Counted from the first letter of the stretch, positions 46,901-55,834 are shown. The stretch is 64,000 nt of DNA from Cranoglanis bouderius (GCA_023630585.1 CM042566.1:8738754-8802753); one strand, 5' to 3'. Translations and numbers: made by a program. Notes: generated by a model from the sequence alone, not told the origin.

Positions 46901-49900
46901 TTGACTGACAAAGGTTTACCAAAGTATTCCCGAGCCCATGTCACGATATCCATTACAGACTCATGACTCATGCACTGTAGAAGGTGAAATGCCCACAATC
47001 CTACCGATTTGTCTTTTTTAGAGGCTCCTTCTATACTATGATTAGACGATTGCCTCACCTGTTTCACATCACCTTCTTATTTCAACTTGTCACATCGCTA
47101 TTAGTCCTATATTGCCACTGTCCCAACTTTTTTGGAACGTGTTGCATGCATCAATTTCAAAATAAACGTTTATCTTCAAAAAACTATGCAGTTGATTAGG
47201 TAAAACATCAAGTACCTTGTTTTTATACGTTTTTTGTTTAAATACAAGTCAAAGTACATTTACAAATCACTCCTCTTTGATTTTATTAGCATTTTCCATA
47301 CTGTCCCAACTTTTTCAGAATTGGGGTTGTATAAGCGCATACCATGTCATGTTTTATTCCTTCATGTAATGCATAGTTATTCTCACTGTTGCAACTGATT
47401 TATGGCACTTTTCACAACTGCAGTCATAATTTATACTGTAAAAGAGTGAACAAAGATTTTAGTCACTATACATACACCCTCTACCTGGAAATACTTACAA
47501 TATTTACCACATTGACATTAAAATTCCTTTTGCATTTTAACCTCACAATGACTTGGAGCACATTTTCCCCCCAAAGTTTCTTTAGTTCCTGTTTATTTCT
47601 TGTCAAATTGTCAAAAACCATTTTCCATACTGCATATCCTACACAGGGTTGCGGGGGAGCCTGGAGCCTATCCCAGGGAACTTAAGGCACAAGGTGGGGG
47701 ACACCCTGGATGGAGTGCCAACCCATTGCAGGGCACACACAAATTTCAAGTTCATTTTGGAAGATTTCAGCCTCTTTGGACTGGGGAAGGAAACCGGAGT
47801 ACGCAGAAGGATTCCAACCCCCAACCTCGGAGGTGTGAGGTAAACGCGCTAACCACTAAGCCACCACGCCCCCGCTTGTCAGATATAGTGAAGTAAAATA
47901 TATAATGGTGTTGGTTCTAAAATGTATGCAACGTCTCATTCTGTTGCAATGTTGTGGGTGTGGGTGTGGGTGTGGCAGGTGTCCTTACCAATGGTGGACT
48001 GTGACAAAGCATCCTCATGTTTGAATGGGTGAGAACAAGGAAAGGGTGGCGAGTGGTGAACAGGAGTGTGGGGAAAACTTAACGCTCCATCCACATCTGC
48101 TGTATTAGAAGAAGAGAGAGAAAAGGAGTTAGCCCTGTAATCTCAGTGCTCTTGCATATATTTCTAAAGCTTTATATGAACAGTTGAGCGAAGTCAGGAA
48201 TAAAACACAATGAGGCGTGCTGTTATAGGAAAAGAATCGACTATGAAGTGGTGTGATTTTGCAGTAAATTTTCCAGCACTTTCCTAAGTGTTTTTGCTCT
48301 TATACAACAGGAATTTGCCAATGATTCCAGTTTTTTCTTAATCAAAGAATGACGTCATACTTTTTATTCGTTCATGCAGATTGTCATGTTATCAAGAAAC
48401 CACAATGCCTGCCATCCTGAAGACTTTCCCATGTCACAAAACTCAAACCGCATGAAGACTCCTTCCAAAAATGCTTAAACATCTCATCACAGAAAACATA
48501 TATCATGAAACACCATATGAACAATAATGAATTTGTTCGATTAGGATCATGTATTAGAATGAGAGCATTAAGATAAACCTTGCAGCAGGAACTACTATCA
48601 CAGTTGCTGTTATCGAAAATGAATCAACACCTTCTGATCAATGAGACATGAGCATTCAGCAGCACTGTGGTATTGTGGTATATAATAACATTTACCACTG
48701 TCAAATGTAGTTGATCTGCCAACTCTTGTTTGAAGTTTCAAGCTTCTTTCATTTTGAACTTGAGCTACAAGGCTAATGTTGGCAGCAAGTAGGAGAAGTT
48801 TTTAAAAAAAAAACAAAAAAAAAACAGTACGTCTACTTCATTACACATTTTGTTCAGAAGACATCAGTTGACTCAGTAATGTCATTTTGTACATTAGTAT
48901 TAAAAAATACATTTTTTTTTTTTTTAATCATGTCCACCTGGGCCAAAATACTCATCTAAATCACTTCTAATGTACAATTTGGTTTTACTTCCTACTTGAG
49001 TCTGATGCTTGCCCAGAGCCTCACCAAATTATGTGCTGAGGAAGAAAGTGATTCCGGCTTCAAGATGGCTGCTACTGCTTTTATAGAAAACAGTTTATCA
49101 TACAGTGTCAGAAACCTATGGAAGCTCCTTCAGCCACACATGAGAAAATATTACACAGATTTTCTTGCAGTTGTCACTTTTTGTCTCATAATCGTGCAAT
49201 ATTGCATCTCGATATTAATTGTATTAATATTGCGCAATTGCAACTATTTAACAGATAATTATTTTACAACTTAAGTTTGCAAGTTTTCAACCCTCCAATG
49301 CAATCTACTATATCACCTCAAAGCAGTTCTGATAGTAGTTCCAGATGCAAGGCAAATCACATGTTTATATTAATGTTCTTGTTCTAATACGTTATCATTT
49401 CTATTTTAACAACTTACACAGAGGCTTGTATGGTGGACGCTGCACATAAATGGATTAAAAACCCATGTAATTCATGATATAATAAGGTTTTCTATGAGGA
49501 AATATTTATTTAGGTTCAAGAGAGAGAGGAAAGAGAGGCTGGTGAGGGAGTAAATGTTTATAGCTGTTATAATGTAAGTGACAACCGGAACTATTTGTTT
49601 CGCAGATTAATGTAACGTTATACAGTATGACTGGATAAAACGCACAACGTGTCATTCTTTAATAAATAAAAAATGCAACTGTTGCGAAATTGTTGTGTTA
49701 TAACAGGAATAAAACATGTCGGGCTGCATCACACAACCTCACAGTTGATTCTTTTTCTATAAGATCACAACCCTGTCGTGTTTTATTCTTTATGTATGAC
49801 ATATTTATTCATTTGTTGCTTCCTCAATATACTATATGAAATGGATGACATGCAATTAAAAGGACTAGTTTCACTGAACATCATCACAAAATGTACAACT

Positions 49901-52403
49901 TGTCAGTGTCAGCTACATGCAAATACGCCTACACAAGATTTTCCAAAAATTCATACACACTAACACTAATCACACTAACTCTGTACACTGATTAGATATG
50001 GAATTGCTCTTCTGCTGTTTATCCTTGTGTTTGTCATTTGGTGCATGCCCAAGTTACATGGAAGAGGGTTCTTCCTTTAACTGCTTCTCCCAAGGTTTCT
50101 TGAGGGAGTATTTTCCTTGTCTTTATGCAGGCTCTAAAGCTGCACAGGTGGTGATAGATAAGGGCCTCTAAATCCCTGCTTTGAGTTTTCATTAAAAAAA
50201 ATTGACATTTCAGAGCTATGTATATATTATATATTTCACGAGCCTTTGTGCATTAGTCTCTGTGCATCATGCTAAATTGCAAATTTATATTTCCAAACCC
50301 TAAGGCTTATTATCCTGTATGTACATGGAAAGCAACGCAAATGAGCAAATATTATGTTCTAAAGGTGTGGGAATGTGGAGCCATCTGTAAGTTAAGGCAT
50401 TAAGGAAGTTAAACTATTTTATACCACAGTGCTGCTGAATTATTGAATCTGATTGGTCGGAAGCACTTTTTTTGAAATGTTGTTATTTAACAACAACAAC
50501 AACAACAACAACAAACAAACAGTGCTCGGGTGACGTTTTCTGTAAGGAGAAGTTTATTTCATATTGATGAAATAAGACGCTTAGAGGTAAAGCTCCAAAG
50601 TTTTCTACTGTGGAGAAATTCTTCAAGACAGAGGACTTTGTAGTTTGTGTTTCTCAGTTAAGCTGCATTTTTGTCTTATCCTCAGCTTAAAGAGAGAGAG
50701 CGAGAGCGAGAAAGAGAGAGAACTGAGGCTGTTGTGGAAACGATTGTTTATAGCTGTTATATTGAAAGTGATAACGGTGACTAACTTGTTCCAAACATTC
50801 CACAACATTAAATGTAACAATAAAAGGATAGAAAAAGTATTCCATTTAAAAAAGAAGAAGAAGTAGAAGATGAAATTGCAAATTGCTGTACTATTTGGGG
50901 TTTGCTATTATAGGAAAATCAAATTTGCTTCACACCACCATGTGCTTGATTATTTTCCTATAAAAGCAAGCCCTACTGTTTTTATTCCTTACTAATTAAA
51001 CCCATATTTGCATTATATTTCATTGTGTGTCCTGTAGTAGCTCCTGTCCTACAAGTAACCTGTATTACTTCTGACTCCACTACACATCCATATATCATCC
51101 GCAGAGTAGCTTTTAACTACATTTATATATCACAAATGAATTATTTGGGACGTAGAAATCATTAACATTACCTGCACAGGGGTTTGATCCTGATATAGTG
51201 ACATAAAGTAACAATATAGTAAGATATATAAAGGTGAGAGAGTATGAATATATGTTTTGAAATCCCTGGCCCTTTTCATGAGATTTAGTCCTAGCCTGTG
51301 ATTAAAGGTCAGTGAAAGTTCACAGTGAAATCATAGAGAGATTGACTCATTTAAACACACACTCTCTTAGCCAACAGGTTTCTAGCATTGAATTGCTTTG
51401 GGGGAAATGGGGATCATCTATCATTGCCGTTATTCTTAAGGAAACCTGATCTCAACATTCGGCGATGTTTTATTTTTGTTTTAATTGTGTTCAAATATTG
51501 CACTTAGAAATTGCATTTCAAAATCTGAATTAAAAGATTCTCAATCGAAAAGCAGTAAATATCAACATTCCACCATGTTACTTAACACTCCATCTGTATT
51601 AATATATATTCAAGCAATATTAGTTTTTATTAATAGTATATGTAATCCCCATCAGAGTTCAACGCTATAATATTAAGTACTGACTGATGAATCAGTATTC
51701 AATCCTTCAGTGTATTTGAAAATAATACAGGTTTAAAAGAAGGCATGGCGATTATAGAATTATAACATCCAGACATCTGGGCAGTGATATAAAGTGATAT
51801 TTCCTCTTCCTTGAAGTTGTGTAAGAGTTTAAGTGCTAATTTCAAGGATTCTTTTATACATGCCATTTTTGAATAACATGATTTGTTCCTTTATATTTAT
51901 CTAGTTTACTTGTAGGATTTTAGAATATTAACTCCCCAACTACTTGACCAAGTAGTAAATGCTGATACTACTATTTACTACTGACTCACAAGCGGAATAC
52001 AAAAATGGTGCTTACTCTGACTCCTCGAGATTGGAGGATTTTCAGTATAGCCGCTCAGATACGGGGTGCTGCTGAACCCCCTGTTCTGTCCAGATGATGG
52101 CTCACTGAATGCTCCGTACCTGCAGCCTCCGGCCAACTGCCCTGAAAAGTGCACAGTGAAGGCACCGAGGGTGCAGTGAGGGTCTTCATGGGTGTCCACC
52201 GACCCCCAGCCAGGCTCCTGCTTGATGAACGAGTGTGAGGGCAGAGCTCCGTATGGAGAGCCGGGGTGGAAGTCGACGATCGGACCCCACTGAGGAGCTC
52301 CGCTGTTGGTCCCTGGAAGAGGTGGTAGAGTGGGTACAGCGGGCATGAGAGGAGTCAGATCTCGCACGTCCGATCCCATCAGCCCACACGACTCGGTCAG
52401 CAT
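29549..52403 (-). CDS. wt1: wt1, Wilms tumour 1 zinc-finger transcription factor, whole gene span
   Basis: Nine coding exons on the - strand, about 397 aa from the conserved MGSDVRDL start (52379) with KTS, or 405 aa from the upstream ATG at 52403. Parts in order: proline-rich regulatory N-terminus (HSFIKQEP, AFTVHFSGQ, CRYGAF), middle domain (PPPVYGCHTP, SDNLYQMT, YHIHTHGVFRGIQDVRRVP), then four C2H2 fingers in exons 6-9. WT1 is a nuclear DNA- and RNA-binding regulator of kidney (podocyte), gonad and mesothelium development. Exon phases all agree. The 17-residue exon of mammals is absent, and the tandem KTS donors are kept. Teleosts have wt1a and wt1b, and I cannot assign the paralogue. Human WT1 is about 430-450 aa, longer through proline runs in exon 1. 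Confidence 0.96.
29794..29806 (-). promoter_or_regulatory. wt1: tandem KTS splice donors of wt1
   Basis: Read on the - strand, the junction is acag, then gtaaaa, acaa, then gtgcgt: two GT donors exactly nine bases apart. This is the arrangement that yields -KTS (DNA-binding) and +KTS (RNA-processing associated) isoforms in other vertebrates. Confidence 0.93.
29796..29888 (-). CDS. wt1: wt1 exon 8 (zinc finger 3, KTS alternative donor)
   Basis: Acceptor tttAG (29889). Encodes VKPFQCETCQRKFSRSDHLK then THTRTHTG. Two tandem donors: the exon ends at 29805 (gtaaaa, -KTS, 84 bases) or at 29796 (gtgcgt, +KTS, 93 bases). The longer form adds Lys-Thr-Ser between fingers 3 and 4. Confidence 0.98.
29889..31075. 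other. wt1 intron 7
   Basis: 1.2 kb with a (TTTG)n run near 30177-30200, otherwise AT-rich. Nothing else recognised. Confidence 0.5.
31076..31165 (-). CDS. wt1: wt1 exon 7 (zinc finger 2)
   Basis: 90 bases, acceptor gttcAG (31166), donor gtcaga. Encodes EKPYQCDYTDCGRRFSRSDQ then LKRHQRRHTG, with RSDQLKR as the DNA-reading helix. Same size as the mammalian exon for this finger. Confidence 0.98.
31370..32310. repeat. degenerate minisatellite, about 75-bp unit, in wt1 intron 6
   Basis: About 12-13 head-to-tail copies of a unit holding ctaacattagacaatatacc, caaacaaagctagctagct and ttagctagagaa. The gacaatata landmark appears near 31501, 31583, 31642, 31709, 31765, 31842, 31916, 31993, 32067, 32133, 32203 and 32274, so the spacing is 56-82 bases. 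Units differ by substitutions and small indels. Rich in the palindrome gctagc. Confidence 0.85.
32523..32562. repeat. (CA)n microsatellite
   Basis: About 20 CA units in wt1 intron 6. A (TG)n run of about 12 units sits 90 bases away (32651-32675) and could pair with it as an inverted repeat. Confidence 0.94.
33125..33370 (+). repeat. dispersed repeat family copy E
   Basis: Contains atctgattggtcagaaagtg, cagcagctctgactatagtt, gggacttgtatggtgggc and gttgattattttcctataac. Internally deleted relative to copy A. Confidence 0.7.
33637..33784 (-). CDS. wt1: wt1 exon 6 (zinc finger 1)
   Basis: 148 bases, acceptor cctccAG (33785), donor gtaaaa. Encodes DVRRVPSITPSIVRSAEPS, EKRPFMC and the first C2H2 finger: Cys at about residues 273 and 278, His at 291 and 295 (YFKLSHLQMHGRKH). 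Phase 0 in, phase 1 out. Confidence 0.97.
34849..35566. mobile_element. fold-back element with about 250-bp terminal inverted repeats
   Basis: The left end ggtaacactttacagtaaca and the reverse complement of the right end (ggtaacactttacaataaca) match, and pairing extends inward through ctaacaaacat and gtaaactaaatcaaacatg (near 35070 and 35330). About 200 bases of unique centre. No coding capacity. Located in wt1 intron 5. Confidence 0.85.
35863..35965 (-). CDS. wt1: wt1 exon 5
   Basis: 103 bases, acceptor gttgcAG (35966), donor gtgggt. Encodes PSTGFESEPTAAVAPVMYSA then QYHIHTHGVFRGIQ. The IHTHGVFRGIQ end is nearly identical to tetrapod WT1; the middle is diverged. The longer - strand open frame here is in a different reading frame. 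Confidence 0.94.
36412..37350. mobile_element. Tc1-like element with an inverted duplication of its 5' half
   Basis: The left arm (36412-36813) runs ccactttattaggaacatct, atgtggcagcagcacaatgc, to gtggtgagcagaaaagcatc. The right arm, read from 37350 down to about 36935, gives the same series (tccactttattaggaacacc, atgtggcagcagcacaatgc, cggtgagcagaaaagcatc). The left arm encodes the transposase N-terminus (ETAELLGFSHTTVSRVYTEW). The spacer 36814-36934 is further transposase-derived sequence; the 3' part is missing. Wt1 intron 4. Confidence 0.82.
38472..38860. repeat. cluster of gagtccaagtcaagacca-type repeats
   Basis: Short irregular copies of gtcaagaccaagacc or tgacaagaccaagat recur on one strand around 38500-38580 and 38800-38855, a purine-rich degenerate simple repeat. 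Wt1 intron 4. Confidence 0.5.
38880..38960 (+). repeat. dispersed repeat family copy F (fragment)
   Basis: Only the tail block ttgttttcctataaaagcgt followed by gccctgttatgttttattc is present. Confidence 0.5.
39458..39491. repeat. (AAT)n microsatellite
   Basis: About 11 AAT units, 45 bases downstream of the wt1 exon 4 donor in transcript direction. Confidence 0.92.
39536..39607 (-). CDS. wt1: wt1 exon 4
   Basis: 72 bases, acceptor ctggcAG (39608), donor gtacgt. Encodes DNLYQMTECVTWNPVNSLAS then TIK, matching human SDNLYQMT and ECMTWN. Phase 2 in and phase 2 out, joining directly to exon 5 with no 17-residue exon between. Confidence 0.93.
39640..39730 (+). mobile_element. tRNA-derived SINE fragment
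   Basis: ggaaggttgggagttcaaat followed by ccca resembles a B box, then catgaacaagatccttaacc. It is a diverged relative of the SINE at 40199. It abuts wt1 exon 4. Confidence 0.4.
39840..39945 (+). repeat. dispersed repeat family copy G, first part
   Basis: agctgattattttcctatac, gtgttttattccccctatgcc and acagcaatttgcctgtgatt. Separated by SINE sequence from a second part at 40440-40825. Confidence 0.6.
39945..40198 (+). mobile_element. SINE copy (tail-block family)
   Basis: Begins gggggcatggtggctttgtg, includes an agacattccttctgggctga block and ends gatggactggcaccctgtcc, agggtgtccgc, ggataagcggtatagaaaat. Same tail as the copies at 28655, 47640 (reverse) and 61090. Confidence 0.65.
40199..40385 (+). 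mobile_element. tRNA-derived SINE
   Basis: The A-box-like tagctcagtggttaag (about 40206) and B-box-like ggtcatgacttcaaaccc (about 40243) are spaced as in a tRNA gene. A conserved SINE body follows, ending gctctggataagggtgtctg and taaatgtaaatg. A reverse-orientation relative is at 42220-42378. Confidence 0.8.
40440..40825 (-). repeat. dispersed repeat family copy G, second part
   Basis: Ends ctattctagaaaattaatca, accttttgaccaatcagat and cagcagtgttgtggtataag, i.e. the copy A start in reverse. It starts again with ccctatgcc and acggaaatttgcctgtgatt, nearly repeating 39894-39922. Confidence 0.65.
40929..40985. repeat. (TG)n microsatellite
   Basis: About 28 TG units in wt1 intron 3. Confidence 0.96.
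42220..42378 (-). mobile_element. tRNA-derived SINE, reverse copy
   Basis: On the - strand, it reads ggtagcacggtggttaagac, then ggttgtgagttcaaaccc (B-box-like), cagcactaccaagctgc and a cccttgagcaa block; the order equals the 40199 copy. Confidence 0.75.
43059..43385 (+). mobile_element. MITE, ends in aagtattcaccccc
   Basis: Starts gcataagtattcaccccctt then gaactgttcc and tgtagtgttacaacctgga. The inverse block ttgttacactacaaaatatt occurs at 43352-43375. A related end lies in reverse at 57240-57335. Confidence 0.55.
43846..43936 (-). CDS. wt1: wt1 exon 3
   Basis: 91 bases, acceptor tcgcAG (43937), donor gtacag. Encodes DEQQYLAPPPVYGCHTPSDS then QTLLLRNGYN, matching human EQQYSVPPPVYGCHTP and ALLLRTPY. 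Phase 1 in, phase 2 out. Confidence 0.95.
45283..45950 (+). repeat. dispersed repeat family copy H (interrupted)
   Basis: ttgaattctcaattctgatt, ggtcagaaggttttgattca, through aataaaacacttcaggggtg and catcacaccatgcccactgg. Broken at 45950 by a Tc1-like insertion, and resumes at 47331 with taagcgcataccatgtcatg and ttttattccttcatg. Confidence 0.75.
45951..47330 (-). mobile_element. Tc1-like transposon with decayed transposase
   Basis: Outer ends acaaccccaattcagaaaaa and ttttcagaattggggttgt are inverted. Inner repeats tccaaaaaagttgggacagt (46199-46218) and its exact reverse complement (47117-47136) give an IR/DR arrangement. The transposase reads on the - strand in at least three frames. Recognisable pieces are WSDESTFQIVFGQN, MVWGCVSAHGMGNL, DNARPHSARITSAW and WPACSPDLSLIENVW; the DDE-family motifs are visible but broken by frameshifts. 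1.38 kb, inside repeat copy H, wt1 intron 2. Confidence 0.9.
46373..47067 (-). pseudogene. Tc1-like transposase pseudogene
   Basis: Successive frames 46780-47067, 46470-46763 and 46373-46588 cover the catalytic part of a Tc1/mariner transposase. Frame changes occur near 46770 and 46500-46580. The opposite-strand frame at 46209-46748 is a shadow. Confidence 0.85.
47640..47876 (-). mobile_element. SINE copy, reverse
   Basis: On the - strand, it begins ggcgtggtggcttagtggtt then agcgcgtttacctcacacct, a tRNA-like head, and ends gatgggttggcactccatcc and agggtgtcccccaccttgtg. The fullest copy of the tail-block SINE in the window. About 110 bases 5' (in coordinates) of wt1 exon 2. Confidence 0.75.
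47951..47976. repeat. (GTGGGT)n hexamer repeat next to wt1 exon 2 donor
   Basis: About four units of gtgggt, 13 bases downstream of the exon 2 donor in transcript direction; CCCACA-type in the pre-mRNA. Confidence 0.8.
47989..48099 (-). CDS. wt1: wt1 exon 2
   Basis: 111 bases between acceptor tacAG (48100) and donor gtaagg. Encodes DVDGALSFPHTPVHHSPPF then SHPFKHEDALSQSTIG, aligning with human FDGTPSYGHTPSHH and NHSFKHED. Phase 1 in, phase 1 out. A GTGGGT hexamer run lies about 20 bases into the downstream intron. Confidence 0.93.
48190..48680 (-). repeat. dispersed repeat family copy I
   Basis: ggaataaaacacaatgaggc, gtgctgttataggaaaagaa, tgttatcaagaaaccacaat, ending aatcaacaccttctgatcaa and agcagcactgtggtattgtg. 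Reverse of copy A. Confidence 0.7.
49318..49797 (+). repeat. dispersed repeat family copy J
   Basis: agcagttctgatagtagttc, aatacgttatcatttctatt, agaggcttgtatggtggac, gaataaaacatgtcgggctg and gttgattctttttctataag. Confidence 0.7.
50418..50990 (+). repeat. dispersed repeat family copy K
   Basis: ttataccacagtgctgctga, tctgattggtcggaagc, tttatagctgttatattgaa, tgctattataggaaaatcaa and cttgattattttcctataaa. An (AAC)n stretch lies inside at 50491-50520. Confidence 0.7.
52016..52403 (-). CDS. wt1: wt1 exon 1 (start codon, regulatory domain)
   Basis: Encodes MGSDVRDLTPLMPAVPTLPP, then SHSFIKQEPGWGS, LGAFTVHFSGQLAG, CRYGAF and GYTENPPISRSQ. The donor gtaagc lies just below 52016. Two ATGs are available: 52403, which directly follows an in-frame TAA and adds MLTESCGL, and 52379, the MGSDVRDL start conserved in vertebrates. 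The long human polyproline tract is not present. Confidence 0.95.
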
Positions 52404-53947
52404 TTAGAACAATTGACTCAAGAGCAAAACACAGTTGGGCAGGAATTTCTCTCTATAACCTTACAAAAATCTTTATGAAAGATGTATCCAATGCTTCCTC
52501 TATGGCAAAAATCATGAAAATGTTTTCCTACAAACAAGTCTGAAGATCTGCCCAAGTCCACAGAGATGCACTATAACTCAAAGTCCAACATAGTGAGCAA
52601 TTCAGAGTGCTGGTTCTTCTTGAGCTGGTTCTTCAGGAGTGAGGTTCATGCGATGGAAAAGGGTTCAAGGAGACACAAGGAGATAGAGTGGGTGAGATAG
52701 GAGTCACCCCGATCCTTTCTAACAGTGTCTGGAGCTTGTCTGTGTGAGTCGGATGTAAAACAACCCTGGAGGAGGAGTTAAGGGAGAAATTATGAGCACT
52801 TCATTAGCTTTAGTCATTCCTCTGGACACTTTCTGTGACCTGACTAATGTCATGATTAATGTGTCTGTGGGGGGTAGGGGGGTGTGCTTTATTACCACTA
52901 GGTTATAAAATAAAAGAATTAGTGTTTATTAGGATTGGAAGCCTTGAATGACAGGTAATTAGTAATATTAATAGTTAATAGAAACATTGGGGGGGGCGGG
53001 GTCAATTGGACTTTATACACTAAATCTCGGAAAAACATCAAATACATTATGATGAAAATCTACTACAATGGCTGTAACTTTCACAGCTTCCTCTTTTTCA
53101 CTTCCCTTTTCTTGTGAAGACCATCCAGTTTTCATTAATATTTTGTTTTGTTTTTGGTGTTTTTTTTGTGCGTTGGTTTTTTTTTTTTTTTTTTTTTACA
53201 ACAATCAAAGTCGGCAAGTTTGAGAAAGAACATAAATATTGATTTATATTTACTATTACATCAGTGGAGTACTGAGACTATTCTATGAATAGAATAGAAA
53301 TAGAGTCCACACCAGAACTGTCAAAGCTTTGAAAGAAAAAAACAAAAAGTAAATTATTTACATTTTGGGCTAAATCACTGTCATTTACAGAAATATCTGT
53401 AATAACATGCTATTTTTTCACTTTTGGTCAATTATTGACATGAACAGAACAGACGAACTCACAGAAAGGGGCTCTTCCTTCATTAAGAACTGTAATATTG
53501 TTTTAAATTACATTTTAGCAATCATTTTTGGCTTTATAATGTATTTTGCAATTAACTTCTGCAGTTTTCTCCAGGTCTCATTTGTCAGTGACATGATTCA
53601 GCTTCATGGGAAAAAGAGAAATATGCCATTAAAAGTGTCTCTGGCGCTGAAGTAGAAAAAAATACCTTGAACACACTACAAGCATGTTCACACTCACAGA
53701 GACAAGACTGCTGTGAAACATCCCATCTGTGAGACTGTGGAATTCTCCACAGCAGTAATGGCTAAACTCATCCTCACCTGCTGGAGTCTGGGAAGTGTCT
53801 GAACATAACCACAAGCATCTTTTTTTCTTTTTTTTTTTAAATCAGCCACACCCACAGCAACAATGGTGAGAAAGTGACTACACAGTGGAGTAGACTTAAA
53901 GTGCAATTAAATAACAGCAATAAATATTTATTACACTGATATACAAT
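52404..53947. other. wt1 immediate 5' flank
   Basis: Contains the wt1 5' UTR and promoter region, but no TATA box or CpG-rich island stands out by eye. G-runs at 52868-52883 and 52988-53002 and poly-T at 53177-53198 are seen. No coding exon. Confidence 0.4.
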
Positions 53948-53952
53948 ATACA

Positions 53953-54121
53953 CTCTCCAGCCACTTTAATAGGAATGCCTGTACACCTCCTTAATAATAT
54001 TCAAACCAGCCTGTCTGGCACCAATCAGCAAATCATGTGGCAGAAGCGCAGTGCATAAAACCATACAGATACAGGTCAAGAGCTTCAGTTAAGGTTCATA
54101 TCAAACATCAGAATGGAGGGA
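53953..54121 (+). mobile_element. solo 5' end of the Tc1-like family
   Basis: ctccagccactttaatagga, aatcatgtggcagaagcgca, gtgcataaaaccatacagat and acaggtcaagagc match the 36412 element start. No right end. Confidence 0.65.
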
Positions 54122-55569
54122 ATATGTCCACATCGTGAGCATGGGGCATCCTGAGGCTTAGTGCATGCAGTTCCCATTTTTAACCACTAGCTGCAATAAT
54201 CACTCTATGGAGCTAAATCGGGCAGTGGGCATGCAGGCTCATAATTGCACAACATCTGGAAAGGTGACCAAATCAGTGTAACATCGGCTTACATCTGTCC
54301 TATAGCAACCTTTTTTTAATCACTGGTCACTCAAAAGAGGTCATTCATATTTCAGTGGAATTTAAAATGTATGGGAACATGAGGGCAGAGTGCTATTGAC
54401 CCTGCGCTCAACTCCCCATGGGCTGAAGAAGAGGGGGATGGTGGTGTCAGAGAGAGTGCAGTGCAATGCCGAGTCCTGTTGCATCATCTGGCTTCTACCA
54501 GCAGGACAGTGGGGGAATTCTTTACTCCGGAAAAGCTGTGATTCACTGCACGTCTTTTGGGGATGCAGACTGACAGGATTTTAGCTTCAATTTCCAAATC
54601 CAGTGTATCATCATTACGATTTGATTCAATGTAATACAGTGAAGCAAGAGCTATGTTACAGCAATTGCAAGATCTCCTTTTTTCTACAAAATTTGTCTGA
54701 AAAATTGTCAACTTTAAATCATTTAAAGTCATTATATTAAGGCAGAGTTCTTAAAGCAGCCGAGTATAACAAAAAACAGAGAAAACAAAGGGACTGAAAT
54801 TAGGCTACAAATAATCTTGTCAAATAAAGACAATTTAAAAAAAACAAAATAGGAGCAGTATCAATCAGCTGAAACAGTTATAAAATTAAAAAGTGTCAGA
54901 AAATTATATATTTAATGGAACAATAGACTTAATGATACAGAACTATCCAAATAACAAAAACTTAGTTAATCAGTGTATAATTTAACAGTCGAGTCAGTCG
55001 TGTTTGGGCAATGTTATTTGTCATTTATGTGCTCATAATTTTTCAACAATTGTTCAACACAGTGCAACATAACAATAATTCCAGTCTCGATATTAAATGG
55101 GCATTTTAATGTCTGAATTAATTTTCTTTATTTAGGTTCAGAATATTAAATGTGGTGTTCATTTAAATTAGACTGAAATCTGAATGCAGTTAGTCTTAGT
55201 GTATATAAAAATATGTTGGTCAATTGAGGGTTAGTCGCTCTCTCATCTTCTCAGCATGAGCCATACAGAGGTCATCTTGAAGGACTCAGTTGCCTGTTAA
55301 CTCTGTCAACAATCTAAGAAGTGCACGATTCCCTGAAGAAAATTAAGAAACCAGGGGGGGTATTCCAGAAAGCAGAGTTAACTTACCGTCAACTAAACCC
55401 TGAACTCTAGGTTGATTATCCCAAACCTTGCTTACTCAGGGTATGTCGGTTCCAAAACACCTGAGAAGAGTTAGTTTAATCAACCTCCTATTGGTAACCG
55501 AGAGTCAATGCGCGCGCTCGGCGAATACATAAAGGCATTTTCAATAGATCACCGAAATCAGGAGTCACC

Positions 55570-55736
55570 ATGGAAACCAAAGGTGAAAAGAAAAGGGCAG
55601 CGTATTTCACCAAGGTGGAGTTGGAAGTTTTAATGCTGGCATACGAGGAGTACAAGCCGATTATAATGAAAAGAAGCAATACGACTGCATCGGCGAAGGA
55701 AAGAGAGTTGGCGTGGCATAAAATAACCGACAGTTT
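55570..55736 (+). pseudogene. Myb/SANT-like protein of the Harbinger element, first exon only
   Basis: ATG in a good start context (caccATGg), then METKGEKKRAAYFTKVELEV and LAYEEYKPIIMKRSNTTASA, LAWHKITDSL. A trihelix/Myb-like start is usual for the accessory protein of Harbinger. A gtaagt donor follows at 55737, but no second exon remains. Confidence 0.65.
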
Positions 55737-55834
55737 GTAAGTGTACGATACAAATAAAGTAAAAATAAAACCACTGTTTAAATCAAACCGTACCCTGTTG
55801 AAATTTGTTGCACAAGGATGACTCTCTGAAAATT

